Made by a program: the position numbers and the translations under genes
The notes under the pieces: model-generated
What the model saw: the letters and a program-made list of their open reading frames with translations, nothing else
Told to the model about the DNA's origin: nothing
Database searches by the model: none
Assembly: GCF_003056355.1 (NCBI RefSeq)
Contig: NZ_PYVW01000006.1
Location: 62,001 to 126,000, forward strand
Reading direction: 5' to 3'
Length of the DNA: 64,000 nt
DNA from: Devosia naphthalenivorans
GTDB taxonomy: Bacteria; Pseudomonadota; Alphaproteobacteria; Rhizobiales; Devosiaceae
In this document: positions 9,008-16,872 of the stretch, in pieces
Numbering within the stretch: position 1 is the stretch's first letter
Layout: each line of letters starts with the position of its first letter

Positions 9008-9643
9008 TCAGACACGCAGGGCCGACGCTTCGCGGGCGAGCGCTTCGATCCGCGACCAGTCATTGGCGGCGACTGCATCCGCCGGCATGATCCAGCTTCC
9101 GCCCACGCAAATGACATTGGGCAGGCCGAGGTAAACCTTGGCCTTGGCCGCATCGATACCGCCGGTAGGGCAGAAGGTGACGTCTGGAATTGGGGATGCA
9201 AAGGCCTTGAGCACCGGTGCGCCGCCATTGGCTTCCGCCGGGAAGAATTTGAGGAACGAATAGCCCCGCTCGGCCGCAGTCATGGCCTCGCTCGGCGTTG
9301 CAATGCCGGGCAGCAGGGGAATGCCGATATCGTCGGCCGCATCCAGGATGCGTGGCGAGATGCCGGGCGACACCATGAAACGGCACCCTGCATCGACCGA
9401 TTGCTGCATGTGCAGCGCCGTACGCACGGTGCCCGACCCGACGATGGCGCCTTCTACCTTGCCCATCTCTTCCATCACCTTGAGCGCATTCGGCGTGCGC
9501 AGCGTGACTTCCAGAATGGGCAAGCCGCCCGCGACCAGCGCTTCGGCCAAAGGCCGCGCCTGGGACACATCGTCAAGGATGATGACCGGCACCACGGGAG
9601 CAAGGGAAAGGATGGAGCGGATGGCAACAGCGTCTTGCGGCAT
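9008..9643 (-). CDS. eda: KDPG/KHG aldolase Eda
   Basis: Cleaves 2-keto-3-deoxy-6-phosphogluconate into pyruvate and glyceraldehyde-3-phosphate, the last Entner-Doudoroff step, which also serves hexuronate catabolism. The (beta/alpha)8 signature elements are present: LEVTLRT with the catalytic Glu and Arg, the GSGTVR phosphate loop, FMVSPGISP, LLPGIATPSE, the Schiff-base lysine in SFLKFFPAE, and CPTGGID. Length (211 aa) is normal. It heads a tight run with modAB. The PfkB kinase at 10578 and UxuA at 55995 could supply its substrate. Confidence 0.95.
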   Translation of the reverse strand: MPQDAVAIRSILSLAPVVPVIILDDVSQARPLAEALVAGGLPILEVTLRTPNALKVMEEMGKVEGAIVGSGTVRTALHMQQSVDAGCRFMVSPGISPRILDAADDIGIPLLPGIATPSEAMTAAERGYSFLKFFPAEANGGAPVLKAFASPIPDVTFCPTGGIDAAKAKVYLGLPNVICVGGSWIMPADAVAANDWSRIEALAREASALRV

Positions 9644-9813
9644 GATCGGCCTCGTTTTTTGGTGTTGAGGAACGGTTAGGAGCTTGGCCGGCTTCCCGCA
9701 ACCCCGTTGATGGAAACCGCGGCAAAAATCATGTCCTGGTGCTCAGCGGCAAGGCTACCAATTCCCTCTGGGGCGCTATACGTGTTGTTACGTAAGTACA
9801 GCCTGGGGACGCC

Positions 9814-10557
9814 GTGCCGAAGCTGGTTGTCAATGTCGGCCATATGCCGTCCGGCCGTGAACGAGGCCCGCTCGAGGTTGCCTGCAGTTTGCAGGACCGT
9901 ATCCGCTTCGCTGACCATATCGGAGAGGATGTGTTCGTGGCCGCACGAAGCGGCAGCGGCGATCTTATGATCAAGGCAACAGCCACGCTTGAACGTTTTG
10001 CCTCCAGTGGCACCTCCTCCTCCGCTGTCCTCGTCAACATGCGCGCTCTGCCTGTCGAGAAAAAAGTGGCGGAAGGGCCCGAAAAGGCCGTATTCTCATT
10101 GTGGGAAGACGCGGAAATGGATTTTACGCAAACCAACGCCAGCTTGCCATACCCACGCCTTGACGAGGCAGCCACCGCTTTTGTCTCTCTCGACATCTAT
10201 GGCGAGATCGCCCGGCAGGTACGCGAAGACCGCGACAGCCGGTGCAGTTTTTCCGGCGTGGAGGTCTCGATAGGCGAGGGCACGGCCACGCCTATCGTTC
10301 CGCTCGATAGCGGCGGCAAGGTTCATGCCCGCAATTTCATCTTCCTCCATGATGAACCAGCGCAATTGTTCACCCAGTTCGGCTGGACCATCGGGCCCGA
10401 TCTCGAGATCATAGCCGATGCCTGGGCGACGGGAACAAGTGTCCTGTCGACCATCAATCCCACCGGCAAGCTGCTGGTCGGTGAAGACCAGCGCCAATGG
10501 CCGGACGAGCGGGCGCTGGCCTGGCACCGCCAGCAATTCCTCGATCGCCTGCGCTGA
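9814..10557 (+). CDS. Uncharacterised protein with degenerate HNH-like C-terminal domain
   Basis: I recognise no close family for the N-terminal 140 residues. Residues about 143-247 follow the layout of an HNH_2-type nuclease domain: RCSFSGVEVS where families have C-x-x-[ST]-G, then TPIVPLDSGGKVHARNFIFL, QLFTQFGWTIGPDLEI, and a closing ALAWHRQQFLDRL typical of these domains. However, the AAHI histidine position reads ATPI and the LHxLFD histidine position reads PAQLFT, so both metal/catalytic histidines appear lost. It may be a DNA-binding or regulatory derivative. The GTG start at 9814 has GGGGA about 5 nt upstream. It is divergent from eda and convergent with the kinase gene. Confidence 0.7.
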   Translation: MPKLVVNVGHMPSGRERGPLEVACSLQDRIRFADHIGEDVFVAARSGSGDLMIKATATLERFASSGTSSSAVLVNMRALPVEKKVAEGPEKAVFSLWEDAEMDFTQTNASLPYPRLDEAATAFVSLDIYGEIARQVREDRDSRCSFSGVEVSIGEGTATPIVPLDSGGKVHARNFIFLHDEPAQLFTQFGWTIGPDLEIIADAWATGTSVLSTINPTGKLLVGEDQRQWPDERALAWHRQQFLDRLR

Positions 10558-10577
10558 GACTATTGGTAGCGCGCTTT

Positions 10578-11555
10578 TTAGCGTCCCAGCACCGCGTCCA
10601 CTTCGGCGCGGGTGGGCGGCTTGCAGCCTTTGCGGCCGCAGTTGATGCCGGCAACGACTGCACCAAAGCGCAACATATCGCTTAGTGCGCCGCTGCCCAA
10701 GGTGGAGAGCTTGCCGGGCTTGAGAAGTCCGCGCTCGTTGAGCCAGGACAAAATCCCCGCCATCAGACTGTCCCCCGCTCCCACCGTGTCGCCGAATTGG
10801 GGCGGGGCGTAGATGCTGGCATCGGCGTGCCCTGCAGTCGTGAAGGCACGTGAACCTTTTTCGCCCAGGGTGACTACGACAAGCTCGCAATTGGCGCGCG
10901 CCAGCAGATCTGCCGCATGCTGCTCGATGCTCTTGCTGCGGTCGAGCGCTTCAAGGTCTTCTTCGGATACTTTGACCAGATGGGAGAGGTCGAGAAACTG
11001 CGACAGGCGCGTCCGATAGCCCTCGAAATCATCGACAAGGCTGGGGCGCACATTGGGGTCAATGGAAATGGTGGCGCCCCGGGCAATCGCTGCCTGCACG
11101 ATTTCGAGCCAGATAGCAGCCTCGTCCGGCTTGATGGGGCAGAAGCCGCCAATCTGGTAGAGGCTGAGGTCTTTCGGCAAGGCAGCGATGGCCTTGGCAG
11201 CATCGATGGCGCCATCGGCCGAGCGGTAGAAGCCATAGCGGGCATTGTGGTTGGCGTCGAAATTAACCACGGCGAGCGTCGTGTATTCCGCCACCCGTTC
11301 CGGCAATAGCGTGGTGACGCCCGCTTCGGTGAGCGGCCCCAGCAGGTAGTCGCCAAAAGCATCGGCGGAAATCGGGCACAGGAAGCCTGTAGCATTGCCC
11401 AGCTTGGCCAGTGCTATGGCGCAATTATAGGGTGAGCCGCCCTGATGGGCCGTCATCACGATCTGCCCCTCGCCATCACGGCCGATAAGCTTGCCATCGG
11501 GCAACGCCACTTCGGCCTTCAGATCGATCAGACTTTCCCCACCGACAACAAACAT
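10578..11555 (-). CDS. PfkB-family carbohydrate kinase (fructokinase or KDG kinase type)
   Basis: This is a ribokinase/PfkB fold enzyme phosphorylating a sugar with ATP. Signature 1 appears as HQGGSPYNCAIALAKLGN and signature 2 as FGDTVGAGDSLMAGIL, containing the catalytic Asp and anion hole. SIDPNVRPSL and VVVTLGEKGS are also typical. The N-terminus FVVGGESLIDL and C-terminal GCKPPTRAEVDAVL resemble fructokinases. The nearby eda makes a 2-keto-3-deoxygluconate kinase role possible, but the sequence does not settle it. Length (325 aa) is normal. It ends 20 nt from the convergent neighbour. Confidence 0.88.
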   Translation of the reverse strand: MFVVGGESLIDLKAEVALPDGKLIGRDGEGQIVMTAHQGGSPYNCAIALAKLGNATGFLCPISADAFGDYLLGPLTEAGVTTLLPERVAEYTTLAVVNFDANHNARYGFYRSADGAIDAAKAIAALPKDLSLYQIGGFCPIKPDEAAIWLEIVQAAIARGATISIDPNVRPSLVDDFEGYRTRLSQFLDLSHLVKVSEEDLEALDRSKSIEQHAADLLARANCELVVVTLGEKGSRAFTTAGHADASIYAPPQFGDTVGAGDSLMAGILSWLNERGLLKPGKLSTLGSGALSDMLRFGAVVAGINCGRKGCKPPTRAEVDAVLGR

Positions 11556-11717
11556 AGGCTGCTCTCCCCACTATGGCCGCTGCCAGATAGCATTTTTGAT
11601 GGGCTTGTCACCATCGGCTGCGTGCTTGGTCTTGTTGCCATTTTGGCGCGCTTCGACTGGTTGCAGCGTGTATTTGCGCGGGAAACCCTTGCACAAGTCC
11701 GTTGACGGGACGGCTTG

Positions 11718-12356
11718 ATGCTGTTCAATCGCCACCCAAATGCTGGCACTCGGCAACGCTGGGCCCCGGCACAAACAATGGGGGACGGCCATTTGCAATT
11801 CTTGGCTCTAATTATTCGCGCGATCAGCGCTCTCAACAGGGCAGTAGGGGAAGTCCTTTCCTGGCTTGCTCTGGTCTGCGTTCTAGTGTGCTTCGCTGTC
11901 GTGGTTCAGCGCTACTTCTTCAATGTCAGCACGCTGTGGATGCAGGACCTTTATGTGTGGGTCGGTGGCGCCATGTTTACCGGCGTAGCGGGCTTTGCCT
12001 TGCTACGCGATGACCATGTTCGGGTGGATATTTTTTACCGGCCTGCCTCGATCAAGCGCAAAGCCGCAGCGGACCTGTTCGGTGTCCTCGTGTTCCTGCT
12101 GCCGTTCATGTATGTCGTGCTTTATTATGGCTGGCCCTCGGTGCGGCGGTCCTGGGGCTTCTACGAAGCCTCCGGCAATATTGGCGGCATGCCGGGCCTG
12201 TTCATCCTCAAGAGCTTCATCATTCTGTTCGCCGTCCTTGTGGGGCTGCAGGGCATAGCCATGGCGTTGCGCGCCATCCTTGTCCTGACCGACCGTGAGA
12301 GCCTCTTGCCCGACCATCTGCGCTATGGCGCCAACGACGCCAAGGAAGTGCATTGA
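11718..12356 (+). CDS. TRAP transporter small permease (DctQ)
   Basis: Small membrane subunit of a tripartite ATP-independent periplasmic transporter. It has four hydrophobic helices (VLSWLALVCVLVCFAVVVQRY, WVGGAMFTGVAGFALL, LFGVLVFLLPFMYVVLYYG, FIILFAVLVGLQGIAMAL) and the conserved WMQDLYVWVGGAMF and DDHVRVDIFYR segments of DctQ. ATG at 11718 follows a GGGACGG stretch; a downstream ATG at 11778 is possible, since the first 20 residues look unstructured. The last base of its TGA is the first base of the dctM ATG (TGATG), so translation is coupled. Confidence 0.9.
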   Translation: MLFNRHPNAGTRQRWAPAQTMGDGHLQFLALIIRAISALNRAVGEVLSWLALVCVLVCFAVVVQRYFFNVSTLWMQDLYVWVGGAMFTGVAGFALLRDDHVRVDIFYRPASIKRKAAADLFGVLVFLLPFMYVVLYYGWPSVRRSWGFYEASGNIGGMPGLFILKSFIILFAVLVGLQGIAMALRAILVLTDRESLLPDHLRYGANDAKEVH

Positions 12357-13747
12357 TGGATCCAGTTCTGATCGGAGAAATTCTCGCCGGGCTGATGTTC
12401 GTCGGCGTTATCGGCGTGCTCATGCTCGGCTTCCCGGTGGCGTTCTCGCTCGCGGGCACGGCACTGATCTTTGGCCTCGTGGGCTGGTGGCTGGGCGTTT
12501 ATGACCCCTCCAATTACGGCTCGCTCTTTGGCCGCTATATCGGCCTGATGACCAATGAGGTGCTGGTCGCAGTGCCGCTGTTCGTGTTCATGGGCGTGAT
12601 GCTGGAACGCTCCGGCATTGCCGAGCAATTGCTGCTGACCATGGGCAAGCTGTTCGGCAATCTGCGCGGCGGACTTGGCTTGTCGGTCATTCTCGTGGGT
12701 GCACTGCTCGCTGCGTCCACCGGCGTGGTCGGCGCCACCGTCGTCACCATGGGCCTGATCTCCCTGCCGGCCATGCTGCGGGCTGGATACGATCCCAAGC
12801 TCGCAACCGGCGTCATCTGCGCCTCCGGCACGCTGGGGCAGATCATTCCACCCTCGACGGTGCTGATCTTCATGGCGGACATGCTCTCGGGCATCAACGC
12901 CCAGGTGCAGATGGAGAAGGGCAATTTCGCGCCCGAGCCGGTTTCGGTGGGCACCCTGTTCGCCGGAGCTATCATTCCCGGCCTGCTTCTGGTGGGACTC
13001 TATGCCAGCTGGATGATCTTCAAGGCCATCACCGACCCCAAATCCTGCCCCGCAACCCCGGTTCCCGCTGAAGAGAAGGGTGCCCTGCTGCGTGAAGTCG
13101 TCGTGGCCCTTCTCCCACCCTTGCTGCTGATCCTGGCGGTTCTGGGATCGATCCTGGCGGGTATCGCCACCCCGACCGAAGCGGCCTCGGTTGGCTCCGT
13201 GGGCGCGATGCTGCTTGCCGCCCTCCGCTGGCGGCTGAGCCTGTCGATCCTGCGCCAGGCGGTGATCTCGACCGCGACCATCACATCGATGGTGTTCATC
13301 ATCCTCTTCGGTGCGGCGGTGTTTTCCATCGTCTTCCGCATGATGGGCGGCGACAATCTGGTGCACGAGTTCCTGTCGTCCATGCCGGGCGGCGCGATCG
13401 GCGCCACGATCATCGTCTTGTTCATCATGTTCCTGCTCGGGTTCATCCTGGACACGTTCGAGATCATCTTCATCGTGATCCCGATCACCGCGCCTGTGCT
13501 GCTGGCGCTTGGCGTGGACCCGATCTGGCTGGGCGTGATGGTGGGCGTGAACCTGCAGACCAGCTTCCTGACGCCGCCGTTCGGGTTCGCCCTGTTCTAT
13601 CTTCGCGGGGTGGCGCCGCCGCGAGTGACCACCGGCATGATCTACAGGGGCGTCGTTCCCTTCGTCATCCTGCAACTGATCGGGCTGGGTATCCTCTTCA
13701 TCTTCCCCGATCTGATCACCTGGTTGCCCGGGCTGATCTACAACTGA
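12356..13747 (+). CDS. TRAP transporter large permease (DctM)
   Basis: Large membrane subunit, about 12 transmembrane helices, that carries substrate together with Na+. Conserved landmarks are VLVAVPLFVFMGVMLERSGIAEQLL, GATVVTMGLISLPAMLRAGYD, ASGTLGQIIPPSTVLIFM, GIATPTEAASVGSVGA and NLQTSFLTPPFGFALFYLRG. At about 463 residues it is of the longer DctM class. It overlaps the dctQ stop by one base. The matching binding-protein gene lies downstream on the opposite strand, separated by a bidirectional terminator. Confidence 0.94.
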   Translation: MDPVLIGEILAGLMFVGVIGVLMLGFPVAFSLAGTALIFGLVGWWLGVYDPSNYGSLFGRYIGLMTNEVLVAVPLFVFMGVMLERSGIAEQLLLTMGKLFGNLRGGLGLSVILVGALLAASTGVVGATVVTMGLISLPAMLRAGYDPKLATGVICASGTLGQIIPPSTVLIFMADMLSGINAQVQMEKGNFAPEPVSVGTLFAGAIIPGLLLVGLYASWMIFKAITDPKSCPATPVPAEEKGALLREVVVALLPPLLLILAVLGSILAGIATPTEAASVGSVGAMLLAALRWRLSLSILRQAVISTATITSMVFIILFGAAVFSIVFRMMGGDNLVHEFLSSMPGGAIGATIIVLFIMFLLGFILDTFEIIFIVIPITAPVLLALGVDPIWLGVMVGVNLQTSFLTPPFGFALFYLRGVAPPRVTTGMIYRGVVPFVILQLIGLGILFIFPDLITWLPGLIYN

Positions 13748-13752
13748 AAGCA

Positions 13753-13780
13753 AAAGGCCCGGGACGCGTCCCGGGCCTTT
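13753..13780. terminator. Bidirectional intrinsic terminator
   Basis: A perfect 28-bp palindrome (AAAGGCCCGGGACG and its exact inverse) is flanked by A-rich sequence on the left and TTTCTCTTTT on the right. It sits between the convergent dctM stop (13747) and dctP stop (13804), so it can terminate both transcripts. Confidence 0.9.
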
Positions 13781-13803
13781 CTCTTTTGGACTCTCAGGTC
13801 GGA

Positions 13804-14904
13804 CTATTCGAACTTGATGTACTTCTCGCGAGCGACGAGATAGGGCATGTCCGTGCCCTCGGTGCGCTGGCGCAGCAGGTTGAATGCCGACACGAAGCTC
13901 TCAACCGTCTCCTTGGTCAGGGCATCGCCGCTCTCGCGGATTTCGGCGATCAATTCCATCGAGGCCTTGGCGCCGGCCTCCACGATATCTTCGGGGAAGC
14001 GGCGAACCTGCACGCCATGCTCGGCCACCAGCGCGTTGAGGGCGCGCGGATCGTTGGCGTACATGTCGGAGGCGACCTGGTCATATGACGACTGGGCGCA
14101 AACGCGTACGATCTCCTGCAGGTCTTCCGGCAGTTCGGCGAACTTGGCCTTGTCGACCACCAGTTCGGTGGCCAGCCCCGGTTCGACGAAGCTTGGGAAA
14201 TAGTAGTTCTTGGCAATCTGGTAGAAGCCCAGCGCCAGATCGTTATAGGGGCCGACGAATTCGGCCGCATCCAGGGTACCGGACTGCAACGCCGCGAAGA
14301 TATCGCCTGCCGCAAGATTGGTCACCGAAGCGCCAAGCTTGGCCCAAACCTGTCCACCCAGGCCCGGCGTGCGGAAGCGCAAGCCCTGCACGTCTGCGAC
14401 GCCTGTCAGTTCATTGCGGAACCAGCCGCCGGCCTGCGTTCCGGTATCCCCCGACATGAAGCCCTGCACGCCGAACTGGTCGTAGATCTTGTCCCAGATC
14501 TCCTGACCGCCGAGGTAACGCACCCAGGCCGTGAGCTCGCGGTTGGTCATGCCGAAGGGCACGCCGGTGAAGAAGCTGAGCGCCTGGCTCTTGTTCTGCC
14601 AGTAATAGGGCGTGCCATGGCTCATCTCGGCCGAGCCATCGATCACCGCATCCAGAGCCTGCAGCCCCGGCACCATCTCGCCTGCGGCAAAGACCTGGAC
14701 GGTCAGCCGGCCACCGGACGCCTTGGTAATCCGGTCTGCCAGCGTCTGGGCGCCGACGCCGAGTCCTGGAAAGTTCTTGGGCCAGGTGGTGACCATGCGC
14801 CAGGTGATGTTGCCCTGGGCAATGGCCGGCGCCGCAAGGGTCGTGGCAGCAGCCGCGCCGATCGTAGCGACCGAAGCGGTTCTAAAGAATTCGCGTCTCT
14901 TCAT
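13804..14904 (-). CDS. TRAP transporter substrate-binding protein (DctP family, TakP-like)
   Basis: Periplasmic receptor for the DctQM pair. ATG at 14904 has GGAGG 6 nt upstream and gives a leader MKRREFFRTASVATIG...AAPAIAQG with a twin-arginine-like RR motif. The mature part (WRMVTTWPKNFPGLGVGAQ, GTPYYWQNKSQALSFFTGVPFGMT, RFRTPGLGGQVWAKLGA, LDAAEFVGPYNDLALGFYQIAKNYYFP) closely resembles the alpha-keto-acid binding protein TakP. It therefore probably binds a 2-oxo or 2-hydroxy monocarboxylate such as pyruvate or lactate; that substrate is inference. It is convergent with its permease genes. Confidence 0.9.
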   Translation of the reverse strand: MKRREFFRTASVATIGAAAATTLAAPAIAQGNITWRMVTTWPKNFPGLGVGAQTLADRITKASGGRLTVQVFAAGEMVPGLQALDAVIDGSAEMSHGTPYYWQNKSQALSFFTGVPFGMTNRELTAWVRYLGGQEIWDKIYDQFGVQGFMSGDTGTQAGGWFRNELTGVADVQGLRFRTPGLGGQVWAKLGASVTNLAAGDIFAALQSGTLDAAEFVGPYNDLALGFYQIAKNYYFPSFVEPGLATELVVDKAKFAELPEDLQEIVRVCAQSSYDQVASDMYANDPRALNALVAEHGVQVRRFPEDIVEAGAKASMELIAEIRESGDALTKETVESFVSAFNLLRQRTEGTDMPYLVAREKYIKFE

Positions 14905-15150
14905 TAACGTCCTCCCATGACCGCGCGCCCTGTTGCGCGCGGGACCGATGCCACGCATGCCAGGGCAGCGGATGCATCGATTGCCGCAACAAAAGCAATC
15001 TCGCGGCTTTCTGTCCAGTATGTTGTTCGCAATGTTGAGGAATTTACGCTGACAAAAAATACGATGGTGCGGGGATTAAACACGGGCGAGCGGTGTTGAC
15101 GTTGACGAGGGCCGCAAGAGCATGGCTCTCGCAATCAGGAGGAAATTCCC

Positions 15151-15549
15151 ATGCGACTTCGTTCGATTCTGGCTGGTGCTGCGGCTCTGGCAATGCTTGC
15201 GGCGCCATCCCTGGCGGAAGAATATCTGGGTGGCGCGGTCAAGACCGTCGATATCGGCGGCCAGCAGGTGCTGACCGACGCCGACGGCATGACGCTTTAT
15301 ATCTTCGACAAGGACACCGCCGGCGACGGCAAAAGCGTGTGCAATGGCGACTGCGCCGTCAAATGGCCACCGCTGATGGCTGCCGAGGACGCGCAGGACG
15401 AGGGCGACTTCACGGTGGTGACTCGCGATGACGGCTCCAAGATGTGGGCTCATGAAGGCATGCCGCTCTACTATTGGTACGAAGACACCGAACCCGGCGA
15501 CACCAGTGGTGACGGCGTTGGCGGTGTCTGGCATCTTGCAGTGGATTGA
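15151..15549 (+). CDS. Small secreted protein with COG4315-type secreted repeats
   Basis: A signal peptide (ILAGAAALAMLAAPSLAEE) precedes two related modules: LTDADGMTLYIFDKDTAGDGKSVCNGDCAVKWPPL and a second beginning VVTRDDGSKMWAHEGMPLYYWYEDTEPGDTSGDG. This is the pattern of the periplasmic Secreted_repeat family (PF03640), whose molecular function is unknown. Two cysteines in the first module may form a disulfide. AGGAGG lies 8 nt before the ATG. The ECF sigma and anti-sigma genes follow 19 nt downstream, a recurring neighbourhood suggesting an envelope-stress target. Confidence 0.85.
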   Translation: MRLRSILAGAAALAMLAAPSLAEEYLGGAVKTVDIGGQQVLTDADGMTLYIFDKDTAGDGKSVCNGDCAVKWPPLMAAEDAQDEGDFTVVTRDDGSKMWAHEGMPLYYWYEDTEPGDTSGDGVGGVWHLAVD

Positions 15550-15568
15550 TCCCCACGGGCATTAATTT

Positions 15569-16075
15569 TTGAGCGATTTCCTCGACCAGGTCGAAACTTG
15601 CGTGCCAGCCCTTCGGCGCTATGCCCGGGCGCTGACGCGCAATGCCGACCTGGCCGATGATCTGGTGCAGGATTGCCTGGAGCGGGCGATATCACGACAG
15701 GGATTGTTCAGACCTCGCGGTCCGTTGCGGGCCTGGCTCTTCACCATCCTGCTCAATCTCCACCGCAATGCCCTGCGCTCGTCTCGGCGGCGCGGGCAGG
15801 AGGTGGATATCGAAGCAATCGAGGAACCCTCGACGCCAGCGCCACAGCCCGGCCATATCGCCCTGGCCGAAATGGCGCGCGCCATCGAGACCTTGCCGGC
15901 TGAGCAGAAGGAAGCGCTGCTGCTGATCGCCCTTGAAGGTCTGTCATATCAGGAGGCCGCTGACATCTTGAAGATTCCACTGGGCACGCTGATGAGCCGG
16001 CTGGGCCGGGCCCGCGCCGCCCTGCGAGCGGCGACCGGCACGCCCTCCGAGCCGCATTTGAGGACCGTCAAATGA
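15569..16075 (+). CDS. ECF-family RNA polymerase sigma factor
   Basis: Sigma region 2 is visible as ALRRYARALTRNADLADDLVQDCLERA and GPLRAWLFTILLNLHRN. Region 4 is LPAEQKEALLLIALEGLSYQEAADILKIPLGTLMSRLGRARAALR. At 168 aa it has the two-domain ECF layout. Translation probably starts at TTG 15569; there is no strong ribosome site, so coupling to the upstream secreted-protein gene is possible. The stop overlaps the anti-sigma start by 4 nt (ATGA). It directs RNA polymerase to a stress regulon that is not identifiable here. Confidence 0.93.
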   Translation: MSDFLDQVETCVPALRRYARALTRNADLADDLVQDCLERAISRQGLFRPRGPLRAWLFTILLNLHRNALRSSRRRGQEVDIEAIEEPSTPAPQPGHIALAEMARAIETLPAEQKEALLLIALEGLSYQEAADILKIPLGTLMSRLGRARAALRAATGTPSEPHLRTVK

Positions 16076-16872
16076 GCGAGATCAACCGCGACACGCTGAT
16101 GGCCTATGCCGACGGACAGCTCGACAACGCCGGCCGCCAGCACGTTGACGCCTATCTGACCGCCAACCCCGATACGGCTGCTGAAATTGCGCTGATGCAG
16201 CGCCAGTCCGACGCGATCCGCACGCTGTTTGCGCCCGCGGGAGCCGAGCCGGTGCCAGCACGTTTGAAGCCGCGCCGCATAGCGGCCGAGCAATCGCGCC
16301 ACCGCAGGGGTGCTGTCGGGTGGGCTGCGGCAGCGGTCATCCTGCTCGGCGTGGGTCTTGGTGCCGGCTGGTTCTTGCGGCCGGTGCTGGATAGCCGACC
16401 GCCCAGCGCGACGCTGATTGCCGATGCGATCAACGCCCACACCGTCTACGTCGCCGAGAACCGCCATGCGGTGGAAGTTGGCGGCGAGGACAGCGAGCAT
16501 TTGACGAGCTGGCTGTCCAACCGCCTCGAAACCCAGCTGGGCATGCCGAACCTCGATGCCGAAGGCTTTAGCCTCGTCGGTGGGCGGCTCCTGCCGGGGG
16601 AGCCCGAACTGGGCGGAAGGGCAGCGCAGCTGATGTATGAGAGCGCCGACAAGGAACGCGTCACGATCTATGTCACCGCTGCCCTGCCGGACGGACAACC
16701 CGCCTATGAATTCACCCGCTATGACGGCGCCGAGGCATTCTATTGGGCCAATGAGCGGATCACCTGCACGGTCGTCGGCACCCTTCCCGAGGAGCGCATG
16801 AAGGCGCTGTCGCGGGCCGTTTATACGCAGTTGACCGAGGGCGACGACGGCAGGGAACGCTATCGCAGCTAG
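16072..16872 (+). CDS. Transmembrane anti-sigma factor
   Basis: The N-terminal about 75 cytoplasmic residues (DTLMAYADGQLDNAGRQHVDAYLTANPDTA) have the helical anti-sigma layout but lack the zinc HxxxCxxC motif. One transmembrane helix follows (VGWAAAAVILLGVGLGAGWFL), then a periplasmic domain of about 160 residues. The gene overlaps the ECF sigma gene by 4 nt, the usual arrangement for a membrane anti-sigma that sequesters its sigma until an envelope signal arrives. Its stop overlaps the convergent lldD stop by 4 nt. Confidence 0.88.
   Translation: MSEINRDTLMAYADGQLDNAGRQHVDAYLTANPDTAAEIALMQRQSDAIRTLFAPAGAEPVPARLKPRRIAAEQSRHRRGAVGWAAAAVILLGVGLGAGWFLRPVLDSRPPSATLIADAINAHTVYVAENRHAVEVGGEDSEHLTSWLSNRLETQLGMPNLDAEGFSLVGGRLLPGEPELGGRAAQLMYESADKERVTIYVTAALPDGQPAYEFTRYDGAEAFYWANERITCTVVGTLPEERMKALSRAVYTQLTEGDDGRERYRS

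Noticed and set aside
12323..13753. Long minus-strand frame opposite dctM (476 codons)
   Set aside because: It encodes a His/Gln/Asp/Glu-rich string, the mirror of a hydrophobic membrane protein in GC-rich DNA; DctM on the plus strand is unmistakable.
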